Shown here: positions 6,639 through 13,106 of the stretch, piece after piece
Layout of the letters: each line of letters opens with the position of its first letter
How positions within the stretch are numbered: position 1 is the first letter of the stretch
Origin: Candidatus Martarchaeota archaeon
GTDB taxonomy: Archaea; Micrarchaeota; Micrarchaeia; Micrarchaeales; Micrarchaeaceae
DNA length: 13,106 nucleotides
Assembly (NCBI GenBank): GCA_023474385.1
Contig: JAMCYB010000026.1
Span: 1 to 13,106, forward strand
Direction of reading: 5' to 3'
Made by a program: the position numbers and the translations under genes
Notes under the pieces: model-generated
What the model saw: only the letters and a program-made list of their open reading frames with translations
What the model was told of the DNA's origin: nothing
Database searches by the model: none

Positions 6639-7550
6639 TCAGTGCAGCGTGGCTACAAGCCCGTCTATAATGCCGTTCACGCCCACCCCTCCAGTAGAAC
6701 GCACTACGATCCTGTGGCTCAGTACGGGCTTCGCCAAATACTTTATGTCGTCAATAGTAGCCTCCTTCCTGCCCTCTATGAGGGCCTTGGCTTTGGCGCA
6801 GCTCATGAAGCTTATGTCCGCCCTGGGGCTTGCGCCCATGACTACGTGTATGTCGGCTCTTGTAGCCCTCACCATATTTGTTATGTATTCAACGACATCG
6901 TCGCCCATGGTTATCGCCTTGGCCTGCTCCTGCATGTCCATCATGTCCTGTATCGTAAGCACTTTCTGCACCGCTATCTTCTCGTTCTTTTCCTTTATCC
7001 TGAGTATCGCCCTTTCCGCATCCTCCTCCGGATAGGTCACTGCAATCCTCATCAGGAACCTGTCTGCGAGCACCTTTGGCAGCGGAGTGGTGCCTTCTAC
7101 ATTGAGCGGGTTCTGAGTGGCGAGCGCTATGAAGGGCTTGTAAAGCGGGAGCGTCTGGTCGCTTATCGTTACCTGCTTTTCTTCCAGGGCTTCCAGCAGC
7201 GCAGTAGTGGTCTTTGGGGGAGCCCTGTTGAGCTCGTCCACTAGCAGTATGTTCGTGAATATGGGTCCCTTCTTGAGCTGCACGTTGTTATTGTCATCCA
7301 TGTAGGTATAGCCTATTATGTCGCGTATCTCGAGATCCGGCATTCCCTGTATCCTGTCGAAGCTCGCGCTTATCGCTTCCGCCATGGTCTTTGACATCGT
7401 TGTCTTTGCGACTCCGGGGACTCCCTCAAGGAGCACGTGGCCGTTGGCGACAAGCGCTATGAATATCTGCTTAAGTATCTCGTCATTGCCTGCAATGTGC
7501 TTTCTGACTTCTGCCATGACCCTGTCGTACGCTTCTTTCGCATCTACCAT
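6639..7550 (-). CDS. MoxR-family AAA+ ATPase
   Basis: This AAA+ ATPase of the MoxR family has about 303 residues. In the 305-residue numbering, Walker A G-V-P-G-V-A-K-T is at 45-52, Walker B L-L-V-D-E at 104-108 followed by L-N-R-A-P-P-K-T, and sensor 1 A-T-Q-N-P at 146-150. The E-G-T-T-P-L-P-K-V-L-A-D-R-F segment (154-167) is diagnostic of MoxR. Members act as chaperone-like ATPases for maturation of protein complexes, usually with VWA-domain and DUF58 proteins encoded next door. Here the next gene is a pilin-like protein instead. Stacked starts occur at TTG 7556, ATG 7553 and ATG 7550; GGTG (7558-7561) with a 7-nt spacer favours 7550. A TATAAAA box at 7568-7574 is so close that a leaderless transcript is also possible. 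Confidence 0.93.
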   Translation of the reverse strand: MVDAKEAYDRVMAEVRKHIAGNDEILKQIFIALVANGHVLLEGVPGVAKTTMSKTMAEAISASFDRIQGMPDLEIRDIIGYTYMDDNNNVQLKKGPIFTNILLVDELNRAPPKTTTALLEALEEKQVTISDQTLPLYKPFIALATQNPLNVEGTTPLPKVLADRFLMRIAVTYPEEDAERAILRIKEKNEKIAVQKVLTIQDMMDMQEQAKAITMGDDVVEYITNMVRATRADIHVVMGASPRADISFMSCAKAKALIEGRKEATIDDIKYLAKPVLSHRIVVRSTGGVGVNGIIDGLVATLH

Positions 7551-7653
7551 CATCAAGCACCATAACCCTTTTATACTCTTGCCGGCAAATACCTAATAGC
7601 ATAAAAGTAATAAATAACTAGGTGTTAAAAAACATATTGTCGCCGTGATTATG
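7551..7653. promoter_or_regulatory. Divergent promoter region, MoxR / rpo4
   Basis: This AT-rich gap of about 100 bp lies between head-to-head genes. On the minus strand, TATAAAA (7568-7574) is a strong box A match for MoxR. On the plus strand, ATAAAAGTAA (7601-7610) and AATAAATAAC (7609-7618) are box A candidates for rpo4, placing transcription at about 7630-7639. GTGAT (7645-7649) is the likely ribosome site for rpo4. Assigned by eye. Confidence 0.5.
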
Positions 7654-7989
7654 ATGATAGGAAAGGAGGGAAAGGACAAGAGCAGCGTGACGCTTACCAA
7701 GGCCTGGGGCATACTGGAAGGCAGGAGGAAATCGCGCGAAGCCACATATGAGCAGCAGCTCGCGATAGAGCACGCAAGCAAGTTCAAGATAGATGAAGCG
7801 GCGTCCGATAAGCAGAGAAAGGCCCTCGAAGAGCTGGGCCTGCTGAAGCCAGATACCATAACCAAGCTCATAGACGTGCAGCCGGGCAACGAAATGCTCG
7901 CCAGGCAGGTCATATCGATGGAGAAAAAGGCATTTGAGCAGGAGGATGTCGCAAAGATACTGTCAGTGTTCAAAAAAGGCAAAAACTAG
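7654..7989 (+). CDS. rpo4: DNA-directed RNA polymerase subunit Rpo4 (RpoF/Rpb4)
   Basis: This 111-residue archaeal Rpo4 is the counterpart of eukaryotic Rpb4. It pairs with Rpo7 to form the stalk of RNA polymerase and helps open-complex formation, processivity and RNA binding. Sequence support is the N-terminal L-T-x-A-x-x-I-L-E-x-R pattern followed by a Q-x-x-x-x-E-H-A-x-K-F segment. A helical HRDC-like C-terminal half follows, with A-x-K-Q-R-K-A-L-E-E-L-G-L-L-K-P. The length is normal for archaea. Three in-frame starts are present (GTG 7645, ATG 7651, ATG 7654). I chose 7654 because GTGAT then serves as the ribosome site with a 4-nt spacer, as in the pilin gene. The DUF655 gene follows 33 bp downstream, a conserved archaeal pairing that strengthens the call. 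Confidence 0.9.
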   Translation: MIGKEGKDKSSVTLTKAWGILEGRRKSREATYEQQLAIEHASKFKIDEAASDKQRKALEELGLLKPDTITKLIDVQPGNEMLARQVISMEKKAFEQEDVAKILSVFKKGKN

Positions 7990-8022
7990 TGTTCAGATGC
8001 ATACGAATAGGGGAGTGAAAGC

Positions 8023-8601
8023 ATGCAAGAGTATAGCGAAGACAGGAAGGAGGAGTATTCATACGTACTCGACTTCATGTTCACCGGCAAGTCTTCTTCT
8101 ACAAGGACGGAACCGCTCGCGCAGCTGATAGGCGCCAGCTGGTTTACCCTTCTCGAAGCCACAACGAAGCCCGACGCGATATTGACAATAGGCGAGAAGG
8201 TCTACATAGGGCAGGGGGAGAGGGACAAGATTTCGCTCATAAAGTCAAGGATAACTTACAACGAGCTTACGCAGACAGCCAAGGGCAACATGCCAGCCAT
8301 AATAACCAGGATGATAAAGGAGGACGAGAAGAGGTTCGTCAACGTGTTCAATACTGCTGGAGCAGTGAACATAAGGCAGCATTCGCTTGAGCTGCTTCCC
8401 GGAGTGGGAAAGAAGCACCTCAATGCGATATTGAAGGAGCGATCGGCGAAGCCCTTCGAAAGCTTCGATGACATAACCAACCGCATACCTTTGCTCCAGG
8501 ACCCGGTGAAGCTCATAGAGGAGAGGATAATAGAGGAGCTGCAGGGCGAGCAGCGGTTCTACCTTTTTGTTAAGCCGTATTTCCACAAGCGCCAGTTTTG
8601 A
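8023..8601 (+). CDS. DUF655 RNA/DNA-binding protein
   Basis: This 192-residue protein matches the archaeal DUF655 family (PF04919). The N-terminal half is beta-rich: Y-V-L-D-F-M (14-19), P-L-A-Q-L-I-G (31-37), F-T-L-L-E (41-45) and G-E-K-V-Y-I-G-Q-G-x-R-D-K-I (57-70), which looks like an OB-type nucleic-acid-binding fold. A helix-hairpin-helix segment L-E-L-L-P-G-V-G-K-K-H (122-132) follows, pointing to RNA or DNA binding. The molecular function is unknown. In many archaea it lies between rpo4 and the rRNA dimethyltransferase gene ksgA, suggesting a role in transcription or ribosome biogenesis. Here the rpo4 side is kept, but ksgA is replaced by an acetyltransferase gene. The ATG is preceded by GGGGAGTGA with a 4-nt spacer. 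Confidence 0.9.
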   Translation: MQEYSEDRKEEYSYVLDFMFTGKSSSTRTEPLAQLIGASWFTLLEATTKPDAILTIGEKVYIGQGERDKISLIKSRITYNELTQTAKGNMPAIITRMIKEDEKRFVNVFNTAGAVNIRQHSLELLPGVGKKHLNAILKERSAKPFESFDDITNRIPLLQDPVKLIEERIIEELQGEQRFYLFVKPYFHKRQF

Positions 8602-9195
8602 GTGGTACCATTGAAAGTTTCGTACGGGGGCTTCCGCATATATCTTGAGTCTATATCTATGCAGGATGCGGAAAGCATAGCCATACAGGCAAATGACAAG
8701 GACATAGCCAGCAGCATCGCCTTCATGGGCAGCTTCCCGTATCCTTATACGCTGGAGAACGCGGTATCGTTCGTGCAGAACGCTATTGGCGCGTCTGCCG
8801 CAGGCAGGGAGTTCCATTTCGCAATAAAGAAGGTTGACGATTCGTCGCTTGTGGGCGTATGCGGCATAACCAATATTGATACCATAAACATGAAGGCGGA
8901 GATAGGGTACTGGGTAGGGAAGAATTACTGGGGCAATGGATACGGGAAGCAGGCGGCGAACCTGATGCTCGAGACCGCTTTCGAGAAGCTCGGGCTTAAC
9001 AGGGTCTACGCAGGCGCATTCGGTTTCAATGAGCGGTCGATACGCATACTCCAAGGCGTAGGGTTTACGAAGGAGGGCGTTAAGCGCAAAAACTCTAGAG
9101 TTGAAGGCGGTGCGAACGGTGGATTTGCAGACGACGTCATATTCGGCATACTCCGCAACGAGTATAAGCCGCTGGGCGCTAGGTTCGATGCCTGA
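8602..9195 (+). CDS. GNAT N-acetyltransferase (RimJ/RimL type)
   Basis: This 197-residue GCN5-related N-acetyltransferase resembles the RimJ/RimL protein N-terminal acetyltransferases. The acetyl-CoA loop is W-G-N-G-Y-G (110-115) after the strand A-E-I-G-Y-W-V (99-105). N-E-R-S-I-R-I-L-Q-G-V-G-F (143-155) forms the conserved helix and strand after it. The substrate could be a ribosomal protein N-terminus or a small metabolite; the sequence does not decide. The GTG start directly abuts the DUF655 stop codon with no clear ribosome site, suggesting translational coupling. TTG at 8611 is an alternative. Its place in the rpo4-DUF655 cluster suggests, by inference, that it modifies a component of the translation or transcription machinery. 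It ends 18 bp from the stop of the convergent methionine adenosyltransferase gene. Confidence 0.9.
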   Translation: MVPLKVSYGGFRIYLESISMQDAESIAIQANDKDIASSIAFMGSFPYPYTLENAVSFVQNAIGASAAGREFHFAIKKVDDSSLVGVCGITNIDTINMKAEIGYWVGKNYWGNGYGKQAANLMLETAFEKLGLNRVYAGAFGFNERSIRILQGVGFTKEGVKRKNSRVEGGANGGFADDVIFGILRNEYKPLGARFDA

Positions 9196-9213
9196 TACTG
9201 CTTCATTGCGGTT

Positions 9214-10416
9214 TCAGCTGACTATGCGGTACTTTCCGTTGACGAAGTCGTAGGCAAAATCCTTCATGCCTCCCAATGCGCTCTCTGCTACGAGTTTTGC
9301 CTTGCCCGAAAAGCGCTCGTATTCGGCCTTGTTGGCTGCCGATATCTCTATCTGGACATTTTTCGGGTCGTCTATCCTCCTACCTATCTGCGAAACCATG
9401 TATACGGTGCATTCCCCTATATCTGGCTGCTCCTTTATTATATCGGCTGCGATCCGGTCCGCAACAACGCTGTATATCTTGCCCACGTGGTTTATGGGGT
9501 TCTTGCCGTATGCCGCCTCGAGGCTCATATGCCTGAAAGGCGTTATTATGCCGTTGACCCTGTTGCCCCTGCCTACCGAGCCATCGTCGCCTGCCTCGCA
9601 GCTGAGGCCTGACTTTGTTATGTAAACGCTGCCGTCAGCGCCCGAATCGCCGTTGTTTATCACTATGCTAACCCCCTTATCAGTTATCTTCTTGGAGAAC
9701 GCGAGCACGTCATTCCTTACTCTTTCCTTGTATTTCATGTATTCGTCGGTGCTGTTGATGAACTTTGACACGAAGGCTATTGCAATAGTGAGTGTTATGC
9801 TGCCTCCCTCTCTCACCCCCATGACCTTAATGTCCTCGCCCACCATGGGCATCGCGGCCTTGTACTCCTTGCTGTTCAGGTATCTCTCGGTCTCCAGCGC
9901 GAGGCGTTCCGTATCGCTGAGCGGCGCGAAGCCTATCCCGAATGATGTGTCGTTAGCAAGAGGCATCGAATCCCCTCTGCTGAAAACCCCGTTAAGATCG
10001 CTAGAGCCCGTATTTACCTTCGAGACGAAGCGGACTTCATTATCAAGATCTAGGAACCGCGTATTCTCCTTCAGGTACTCCTTCGCAGAATCCATAACAA
10101 CCCTATCCACATCGATCCTTGACCCTTTATGCTCCCTCGCCGCCCTGCCCGCTATTATCACCTCTATGGGCTTCGTTATCTCGCCGCCGCCGAAACGCAC
10201 TTTCGCCTCTCCGCCCACTATTAGCCCCTTGTCAAGGTTGTGGTGGAGGACAGCGCCGAAGGCTTCATTGTATTCACTGCCCAGCTTGATGCTGGCATTC
10301 TCCACTATGCCGTCTATCAATGTGTCCGGGTGCCCCTTTCCTTTCCTCTCCACATATTCCACTGGCTGGTCGTTTATGGTGTACTTGCCAGAGTAGTTCA
10401 GTCTTATGTTAGCCAT
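9214..10416 (-). CDS. mat: Archaeal S-adenosylmethionine synthetase (methionine adenosyltransferase)
   Basis: This enzyme makes S-adenosylmethionine from methionine and ATP in the cytoplasm. It is the archaeal-type enzyme (PF01941), not bacterial MetK. Numbered from ATG 10416 (400 residues), landmarks are V-E-R-K-G-K-G-H-P-D (22-31), L-H-H-N (57-60), N-D-T-S-F-G-I-G-F-A-P-L-S (155-167), V-G-E-D-I-K-V-M-G (192-200), G-D-D-G-S-V-G-R-G-N-R-V-N-G (276-289) and G-K-N-P-I-N-H-V-G-K-I-Y (304-315). An in-frame ATG at 10449 would add 11 residues. I reject it because family members begin M-x-N-I, GAGTGA precedes ATG 10416 by 4 nt, and the predicted transcription start (about 10443) lies inside the longer form. 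An 18-bp palindrome covers that predicted start. It follows the aIF5B gene on the same strand but appears to have its own promoter. Confidence 0.96.
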   Translation of the reverse strand: MANIRLNYSGKYTINDQPVEYVERKGKGHPDTLIDGIVENASIKLGSEYNEAFGAVLHHNLDKGLIVGGEAKVRFGGGEITKPIEVIIAGRAAREHKGSRIDVDRVVMDSAKEYLKENTRFLDLDNEVRFVSKVNTGSSDLNGVFSRGDSMPLANDTSFGIGFAPLSDTERLALETERYLNSKEYKAAMPMVGEDIKVMGVREGGSITLTIAIAFVSKFINSTDEYMKYKERVRNDVLAFSKKITDKGVSIVINNGDSGADGSVYITKSGLSCEAGDDGSVGRGNRVNGIITPFRHMSLEAAYGKNPINHVGKIYSVVADRIAADIIKEQPDIGECTVYMVSQIGRRIDDPKNVQIEISAANKAEYERFSGKAKLVAESALGGMKDFAYDFVNGKYRIVS

Positions 10417-10441
10417 TGTCTCACTCTGCCTTATCGGGCTG

Positions 10442-10474
10442 TTATTCATATATGAATAATTAGCCTTTAAAATT
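10442..10474 (-). promoter_or_regulatory. Promoter with exact 18-bp palindrome upstream of mat
   Basis: On the minus strand, AATTTTAAAGG (10464-10474) is a box A candidate. About 26 nt downstream lies the perfect palindrome TTATTCATATATGAATAA (10442-10459), each base of one half pairing with the other. It sits between box A and the predicted transcription start, a position where a dimeric repressor could block polymerase. It might instead form a leader hairpin or be chance in AT-rich sequence. Confidence 0.5.
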
Positions 10475-10536
10475 ATTACATAATATGCGGCATAACATTA
10501 AAAATAGCATACAATATAAACTGTATCGAAGTAAAA

Positions 10537-12294
10537 TTATTGCTCTCCCTTCGCCTGCTTCTTTATCCCGATTATCTTGTTGAGCAGTGCCTTCTCATCA
10601 TCGCCAAGTAGGTCTGGGGCCTTGTAGAGCAGCAGCTTCTCGTCGCTGTCCCTAACGCGGGTGTAGAGCACGTCATCGTCCTTTATCTGCCTGCCGAAAG
10701 TGGGCTCATCCATTGACATTGCCATCGTATCGCCCGTCTTCGCTGAATCTACAGGTGTCTTATCATTCTGTATGCCTTTCACCCTGCCTATGACCTCGCC
10801 CTCTTCATTCATGATCACGTCGCCTGGCTTCACCCTTCCGGATATGACCGTCATCCCGAATATTGCAGGATGCGATACCCTGAAGCAGCTATCCCTGAGT
10901 ATATGGATCTCTGCCGGGAATATCACGTCCTTCTCCATCTGTTCCTTTGATAGCTTCTCGATCTCCTCTACATACGCCTTGTAGTCGTCTATTATTTTGT
11001 AGATTATGTTGCCCTTTATTATCTTTATGCCGCTGTACCTGGCGGTATCTGCGGCCTCGCTATCTACATTGACGTTGAAAGCTATTACGGCCGCACCCTT
11101 AGGATCAGTCGCATGCATCGAGAATGCATCAAGTATGTCCCTTTTCGTCACCTCTCCGAGGCCCTTCTTGCTTATCGAGAAACCTTCGGCCTTGAGCAAC
11201 CGGGTAAGGGCCTCTATGCTCCCTATGGAGTCGGCCTTGAGCACGACACCCTTGTCGTCAGCTGCAAAGACATCGCCTATCTCGGCCTTTATCTGCTCTG
11301 CGTAGTTGTTGTCAACTACCTGTATTATTGGGGAGCCGGGAAGCGCTTCGTCGAGGCCATTGCCGCTTATCTTAATGCCGCTAGCAGCATATACGCTGTC
11401 GACCTGCTTGAACTTGCTCGCAGATTCGCGCATCTCATGCAAGGGCTTCGGCTTAAGGAGAGCCTTTATCCTTGCAGTAGCAACAGAGTCAGGAGTTGCG
11501 AACGCTATTGTGTCGTTGACGTGCAGCATGCCGTCATAGAGTATTACGTCTATGGTCATGCCCAGGCCTGTTATCTCCTTCCTCTCGAGTATGCTGCCCT
11601 TCCCGGGGCCATTAACCTCTATGGAAAGCTTCATCTCGAGGAACTTCTGCGAAAGGCCAGTAACGAGCATGAGCAGCTCGGCTATGCCTTCCCCTGTCTT
11701 GGCGCTCAGCGGCACTATGGCGAGCTCTGCCTTGAAGTCGGTTATGCGGTCGAACCTCTCGCTGCCGAAGCCCAGCTCGCCTAGCTTGCCCATAAGCTCG
11801 TACATCCGCTTGTCAAGCTCTGCAGTGACGTAACTGTTCTGCTGCTTCAGCGACTCCATTATGCTGCTCGTCTTGGCGCTGTTCCAGCCGGTTATAAGGT
11901 CCACCTTGTTGGCCGCGACTATGAATGGCGTTTTGTATTCGCGCAGGATGTTTATCGCTTCTATTGTCTGGGGCTCGAACCCCTTGGTTATGTCTACAAC
12001 GAGTATGGCGAGGTCTGAGACGCTACCTCCCCTCTTCCTCAGGTTCGTGAATGCCTCATGGCCCGGAGTGTCTATGAACAAAAGACCGGGTATGGTTATC
12101 TTCGAACCGGAAGCCTTGAGCATAGGGCCGCATATTTTTTCTACAATGCTTATAGGCACTTCGCTCGCGCCTATGTGCTGCGTTATGCCCCCCGCCTCTT
12201 TGGCGGCTATGGTGCTGTTCCTTATCTTGTCTAGCAATGTAGTCTTGCCATGGTCTACATGGCCCATTACGCATATGATAGGTTGCCTTATCAT
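10537..12294 (-). CDS. infB: Translation initiation factor aIF5B (IF-2 homologue)
   Basis: This 585-residue translational GTPase promotes initiator tRNA binding and ribosomal subunit joining. The G domain has G1 G-H-V-D-H-G-K-T-T (11-19), the switch-I region G-G-I-T-Q-H-I-G-A (35-43), G3 D-T-P-G-H (75-79), and G4 N-K-V-D (129-132). After the G domain come the beta-barrel domain II (about 227-345), alpha/beta domain III and the C-terminal barrel domain IV (about 455-560) with P-A-x-I-H-I-L-R and G-R-V-K-P-G-D-V-I. The length matches archaeal aIF5B of about 600 residues, without the long N-terminal extension of bacterial or eukaryotic forms. No intein interrupts the G1 loop, a site used in some archaea. 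ATG 12294 is preceded by GGTG with a 6-nt spacer. Confidence 0.97.
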   Translation of the reverse strand: MIRQPIICVMGHVDHGKTTLLDKIRNSTIAAKEAGGITQHIGASEVPISIVEKICGPMLKASGSKITIPGLLFIDTPGHEAFTNLRKRGGSVSDLAILVVDITKGFEPQTIEAINILREYKTPFIVAANKVDLITGWNSAKTSSIMESLKQQNSYVTAELDKRMYELMGKLGELGFGSERFDRITDFKAELAIVPLSAKTGEGIAELLMLVTGLSQKFLEMKLSIEVNGPGKGSILERKEITGLGMTIDVILYDGMLHVNDTIAFATPDSVATARIKALLKPKPLHEMRESASKFKQVDSVYAASGIKISGNGLDEALPGSPIIQVVDNNYAEQIKAEIGDVFAADDKGVVLKADSIGSIEALTRLLKAEGFSISKKGLGEVTKRDILDAFSMHATDPKGAAVIAFNVNVDSEAADTARYSGIKIIKGNIIYKIIDDYKAYVEEIEKLSKEQMEKDVIFPAEIHILRDSCFRVSHPAIFGMTVISGRVKPGDVIMNEEGEVIGRVKGIQNDKTPVDSAKTGDTMAMSMDEPTFGRQIKDDDVLYTRVRDSDEKLLLYKAPDLLGDDEKALLNKIIGIKKQAKGEQ

Positions 12295-12419
12295 GATTCA
12301 CACCGGCGAGCAGCGGGAGATAAGTGAGTTATAGTACAACAATATGTTTGCTCAGACAAATAATATATGCATTCCTATGGCATAGAATACCTGGTGCGGC
12401 AGCAGAGGGATAAGATATG
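12295..12419 (-). promoter_or_regulatory. Upstream region of aIF5B gene
   Basis: This 125-bp gap lies between the adenosyltransferase stop and the aIF5B start, both on the minus strand. A box A-like ATATATTAT stretch lies near 12361-12369 and a weaker ACTATAAC at about 12328-12335, so aIF5B probably has its own promoter. The GGTG ribosome site is at 12301-12304. No RNA gene or reading frame is evident. Confidence 0.4.
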
Positions 12420-12971
12420 CTAGTATGATGGGTTCTTCTCTTCGAAGCCTGCCCTGTTGTTTATGTAAAGGGCCAGTACGAAAAGCAGTGAGGAGAGCCG
12501 GTTGAGGTACCGTATTATCTCGCCATCTATATTGAAGCCTTTGCTCTTCGCCTGCACTACCGACCTCTCAGCCCTGCGCGTTATCGCCCTTGAGCTGTGG
12601 AGAAACTCGGCGCCTTCGACGCCCCGGGGTAGCACGAAGCCCTTCAGTTCCGGTACCTTTTTGCTGAAGGCTTCTATTTTGTCCTCTATGAATTTCACGT
12701 CCTCTTTTGTTATGCCGCGCTTGGGCTTGAACGTGCTGTTGACATATGATATTATCTGCGCGCCGATTATGAATAGGTGGTTCTGTACCGCATCAAGAGT
12801 TTCCCTGACCTCCTTGTCCTTTATGTGCATAAGGGCGAGGCCAATGCTTGAATTGAGCTCGTCTACATCGCCTATCGCGTACATGAGCTCGCTGTTCTTG
12901 CCTAGCTTGGCCTTCCCTATGAACGTGTCGCCGCTGTCGCCGAGGCCGGTGTAAAACTTTGCCATATTCAT
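12420..12971 (-). CDS. PduO-type cob(I)alamin adenosyltransferase
   Basis: This 183-residue ATP:cob(I)alamin adenosyltransferase of the PduO family transfers the adenosyl group of ATP to cob(I)alamin, making the coenzyme used by class II ribonucleotide reductase and various mutases. Family blocks seen are Y-T-G-x-G-D-x-G-D-T (7-16), the ATP-binding N-terminus; A-I-G-D-V-D-E-L-N-S-x-I-G (32-44); F-V-L-P-x-G (112-117); R-A-I-T-R-R-A-E-R (128-136), carrying the catalytic-site arginines and glutamate; and Y-L-N-R-L-S-S-L-L-F-V-L-A (155-167). The usual Asp after N-R-L-S is Ser here. The length is normal. ATG 12971 and ATG 12965 are both possible; the second fits the family's usual N-terminus and a likely leaderless transcript. 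No other cobalamin gene is in view, suggesting use of salvaged corrinoid. Confidence 0.93.
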   Translation of the reverse strand: MNMAKFYTGLGDSGDTFIGKAKLGKNSELMYAIGDVDELNSSIGLALMHIKDKEVRETLDAVQNHLFIIGAQIISYVNSTFKPKRGITKEDVKFIEDKIEAFSKKVPELKGFVLPRGVEGAEFLHSSRAITRRAERSVVQAKSKGFNIDGEIIRYLNRLSSLLFVLALYINNRAGFEEKNPSY

Positions 12972-13031
12972 AGTTAAGTATATTAATATTTAAGAACAAT
13001 GGATAAGTGCCAATTTTCAAACGCACATAAG
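12972..13031. promoter_or_regulatory. Divergent spacer, adenosyltransferase / tRNA-Val
   Basis: This is a 60-bp AT-rich spacer. On the minus strand, TTAAATAT (12984-12991) is a box A candidate so close to ATG 12971/12965 that the adenosyltransferase message may be leaderless. No ribosome site is visible before either ATG. For the plus-strand tRNA I see no strong box A; the AT-rich stretch around 12981-12992 could serve. Confidence 0.4.
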
Positions 13032-13103
13032 GGGCTCGTAGTCGAATGGTAAGACGTCTCCCTCACACGGAGAAGATCAGGAGTTCGATTCTCCTCGGGC
13101 CCA
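13032..13103 (+). tRNA. tRNA-Val (anticodon CAC)
   Basis: The cloverleaf was folded by hand over 72 nt. The acceptor stem GGGCTCG (13032-13038) pairs with CGGGCCC (13096-13102) with one G-U pair. The D arm is GTC/GAC around an AATGGTAA-type loop. The anticodon stem TCTCC/GGAGA (13057-13061, 13069-13073) encloses loop CTCACAC, with anticodon CAC at 13064-13066 reading GUG valine codons. The variable loop is 5 nt, and the T arm AGGAG/CTCCT encloses TTCGATT. The discriminator is A13103. The CCA end is not encoded (CTT follows), and no intron is present. Confidence 0.96.
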
Positions 13104-13106
13104 CTT

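Noticed and set aside
8245..9054. A 269-codon open frame on the minus strand opposite DUF655 and the acetyltransferase.
   Set aside because: It is antisense to two well-supported genes, spans their junction, has no recognisable domain, and its composition (rich in Tyr, His, Arg, Leu) is typical of a shadow frame.
9653..10396. A 247-codon plus-strand frame opposite the AdoMet synthetase gene.
   Set aside because: It is Ser/Leu-rich shadow sequence over strongly conserved catalytic motifs on the other strand.
11113..11784. A 223-codon plus-strand frame opposite aIF5B.
   Set aside because: It is antisense to a secure aIF5B gene, with no motif and no promoter or ribosome site of its own.
10537..12294. 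Possible intein in aIF5B near the G1 loop.
   Set aside because: The G1 to G4 motifs have normal spacing and the total length is normal for an uninterrupted archaeal protein.
1..13106. CRISPR array, insertion sequence or integrated element.
   Set aside because: No spaced direct repeats, terminal inverted repeats, transposase or integrase frames were seen. The tRNA gene at the right edge has no visible duplicated end within the window.

Overview
The window is archaeal chromosome, most likely from a small-genome DPANN lineage, with Micrarchaeota (ARMAN-type) as my best guess. The archaeal markers seen are aIF5B, RNA polymerase subunit Rpo4 followed by a DUF655 protein, archaeal-type methionine adenosyltransferase, and TATA-like box A motifs upstream of many genes. 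A pilin-like protein carries the QSAMEYLMTYGWAIL signature, which is frequent in DPANN genomes. The lineage call is inference. Genes are packed tightly, with overlaps or 1-20 bp gaps at several junctions, and no gap reaches 300 bp. I found no mobile element, CRISPR array, integrase or intein.

Layout: (1) 1-2875: a Tic20/DUF4870-like membrane protein (+) overlaps tail to tail with a minus-strand pair, a YgjP-type metallopeptidase preceded by a two-helix membrane protein. Upstream of that pair is a stand-alone M16 peptidase (-). (2) 3017-5006: a slipin/stomatin (+) converges, with 1 bp between stop codons, on a HisC-like PLP aminotransferase (-). (3) 5127-6113: an unrecognised soluble protein (+) converges on a minus-strand unit of a MoxR AAA+ ATPase followed by an overlapping pilin-like secreted protein. 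(4) 7654-9195: a plus-strand cluster rpo4 - DUF655 - GNAT acetyltransferase. (5) 9214-12971: three minus-strand genes, each with its own upstream gap: PduO-type cobalamin adenosyltransferase, aIF5B and methionine adenosyltransferase. (6) 13032-13103: tRNA-Val(CAC) (+).

Functionally, the core is information processing (Rpo4, DUF655, aIF5B, tRNA) and cofactor supply (AdoMet, adenosylcobalamin). The rest is a membrane and cell-surface layer: slipin, the MoxR-pilin unit, the two small membrane proteins and the two metallopeptidases. The least explained parts are the orphan protein at 5127-6113, the MoxR-pilin overlap without the usual DUF58/VWA partner, and an exact 18-bp palindrome at the predicted transcription start of the methionine adenosyltransferase gene. 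Many genes share a GTG element (part of the archaeal Shine-Dalgarno GGTGAT) 5-7 nt before the start. I used it to choose among stacked start codons.
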